Assembly (NCBI GenBank): GCA_030612945.1 | Contig: JAUWMY010000181.1 | Location: 1 to 5,953 of the forward strand | Length of the DNA: 5,953 bases | Reading direction: 5' to 3' | Source: Desulfobacteraceae bacterium | GTDB taxonomy: Bacteria > Desulfobacterota > DSM-4660 > Desulfatiglandales > Desulfatiglandaceae | Part shown: piece by piece, positions 5,817 to 5,953 of the stretch | Position numbering within the stretch: the stretch's first letter is position 1 | Layout of the letters: every line of letters begins with the position of its first letter | Notes under the pieces: generated by a model | Database searches by the model: none | Told to the model about the DNA's origin: nothing | Seen by the model: the letters and a program-made list of their open reading frames with translations, nothing else | Made by a program: the position numbers and the translations under genes

Positions 5817-5953
5817 TTATAATGTCAAATAACGGGTTGCCTTTCTATAAAGTGAGGGGCCGATTCCCGGTACGGACAACATCTCATCCATTTGTTGAAA
5901 ACCATCTCTTCTGGCCCTCTCGCGAACAATCGCGCTGGCAATTTTTGGACCAA
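5817..5953 (-). CDS. ComEA-like helix-hairpin-helix protein, C-terminal fragment
   Basis: The last 44 codons and a TAA stop are present; the start lies beyond the right edge. The frame begins GPKIASAIVRERARRDGF and later has LSVPGIGPSLYRKATRYLTL at the end. This is the tandem (HhH)2 pattern of ComEA-type proteins: a GPKIA hairpin, a G-F turn, then VPGIGP with a final YLTL. Such domains bind double-stranded DNA without sequence specificity; in ComEA they act at the membrane or in the periplasm during DNA uptake. Many bacteria also carry small orphan ComEA-like HhH proteins of unclear role, and the missing N-terminus (signal peptide or membrane anchor) would decide. It points the same way as the kinase gene, with a 137-bp gap, so read-through is possible. 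Confidence 0.75.
   Translation of the reverse strand, partial: GPKIASAIVRERARRDGFQQMDEMLSVPGIGPSLYRKATRYLTL

Overview
The window is an ordinary bacterial chromosome segment with four complete genes, all on the minus strand, and a gene fragment at each end. The set fits a Gram-negative anaerobe of the deltaproteobacterial type (Desulfobacterota). That is an inference from the CHASE2-type Ser/Thr kinase, the moderate GC by eye, and the short AT-rich intergenic stretches carrying degenerate repeats; no single marker proves it.

Left to right: the last 23 codons of a plus-strand L-threonine 3-dehydrogenase (tdh) end at 72. A convergent intergenic gap with short repeats and hairpins follows (73-270). 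Next come rsmA/ksgA (16S rRNA dimethyltransferase, 271-1155) and a DUF2062 membrane protein (1152-1670), which overlap by 4 bp and are probably co-transcribed. A 403-bp intergenic stretch (1671-2073) holds a candidate promoter for that pair, several hairpins and a possible terminator. Then come tsaD (tRNA t6A synthesis, 2074-3111) and a large CHASE2-TPR-Ser/Thr kinase (3112-5679), whose TGA stop directly abuts the tsaD ATG. A short regulatory-looking gap (5680-5816) has a 9-bp inverted repeat next to a tandem 7-mer. The window ends inside a minus-strand gene whose C-terminus is a ComEA-like helix-hairpin-helix domain.

Two transcription units are likely: kinase-tsaD, possibly joined by the HhH gene, and DUF2062-rsmA. 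tsaD and rsmA both modify RNA of the translation apparatus. The kinase is a membrane-anchored sensor with an extracytoplasmic CHASE2 domain. The most notable points are three non-canonical residues at key positions of the kinase domain, the zero-gap kinase-tsaD junction, and a 39-bp palindromic segment that looks inserted in frame near the 5' end of rsmA. I found no CRISPR array, tRNA, rRNA, transposase or clear new multi-gene system.
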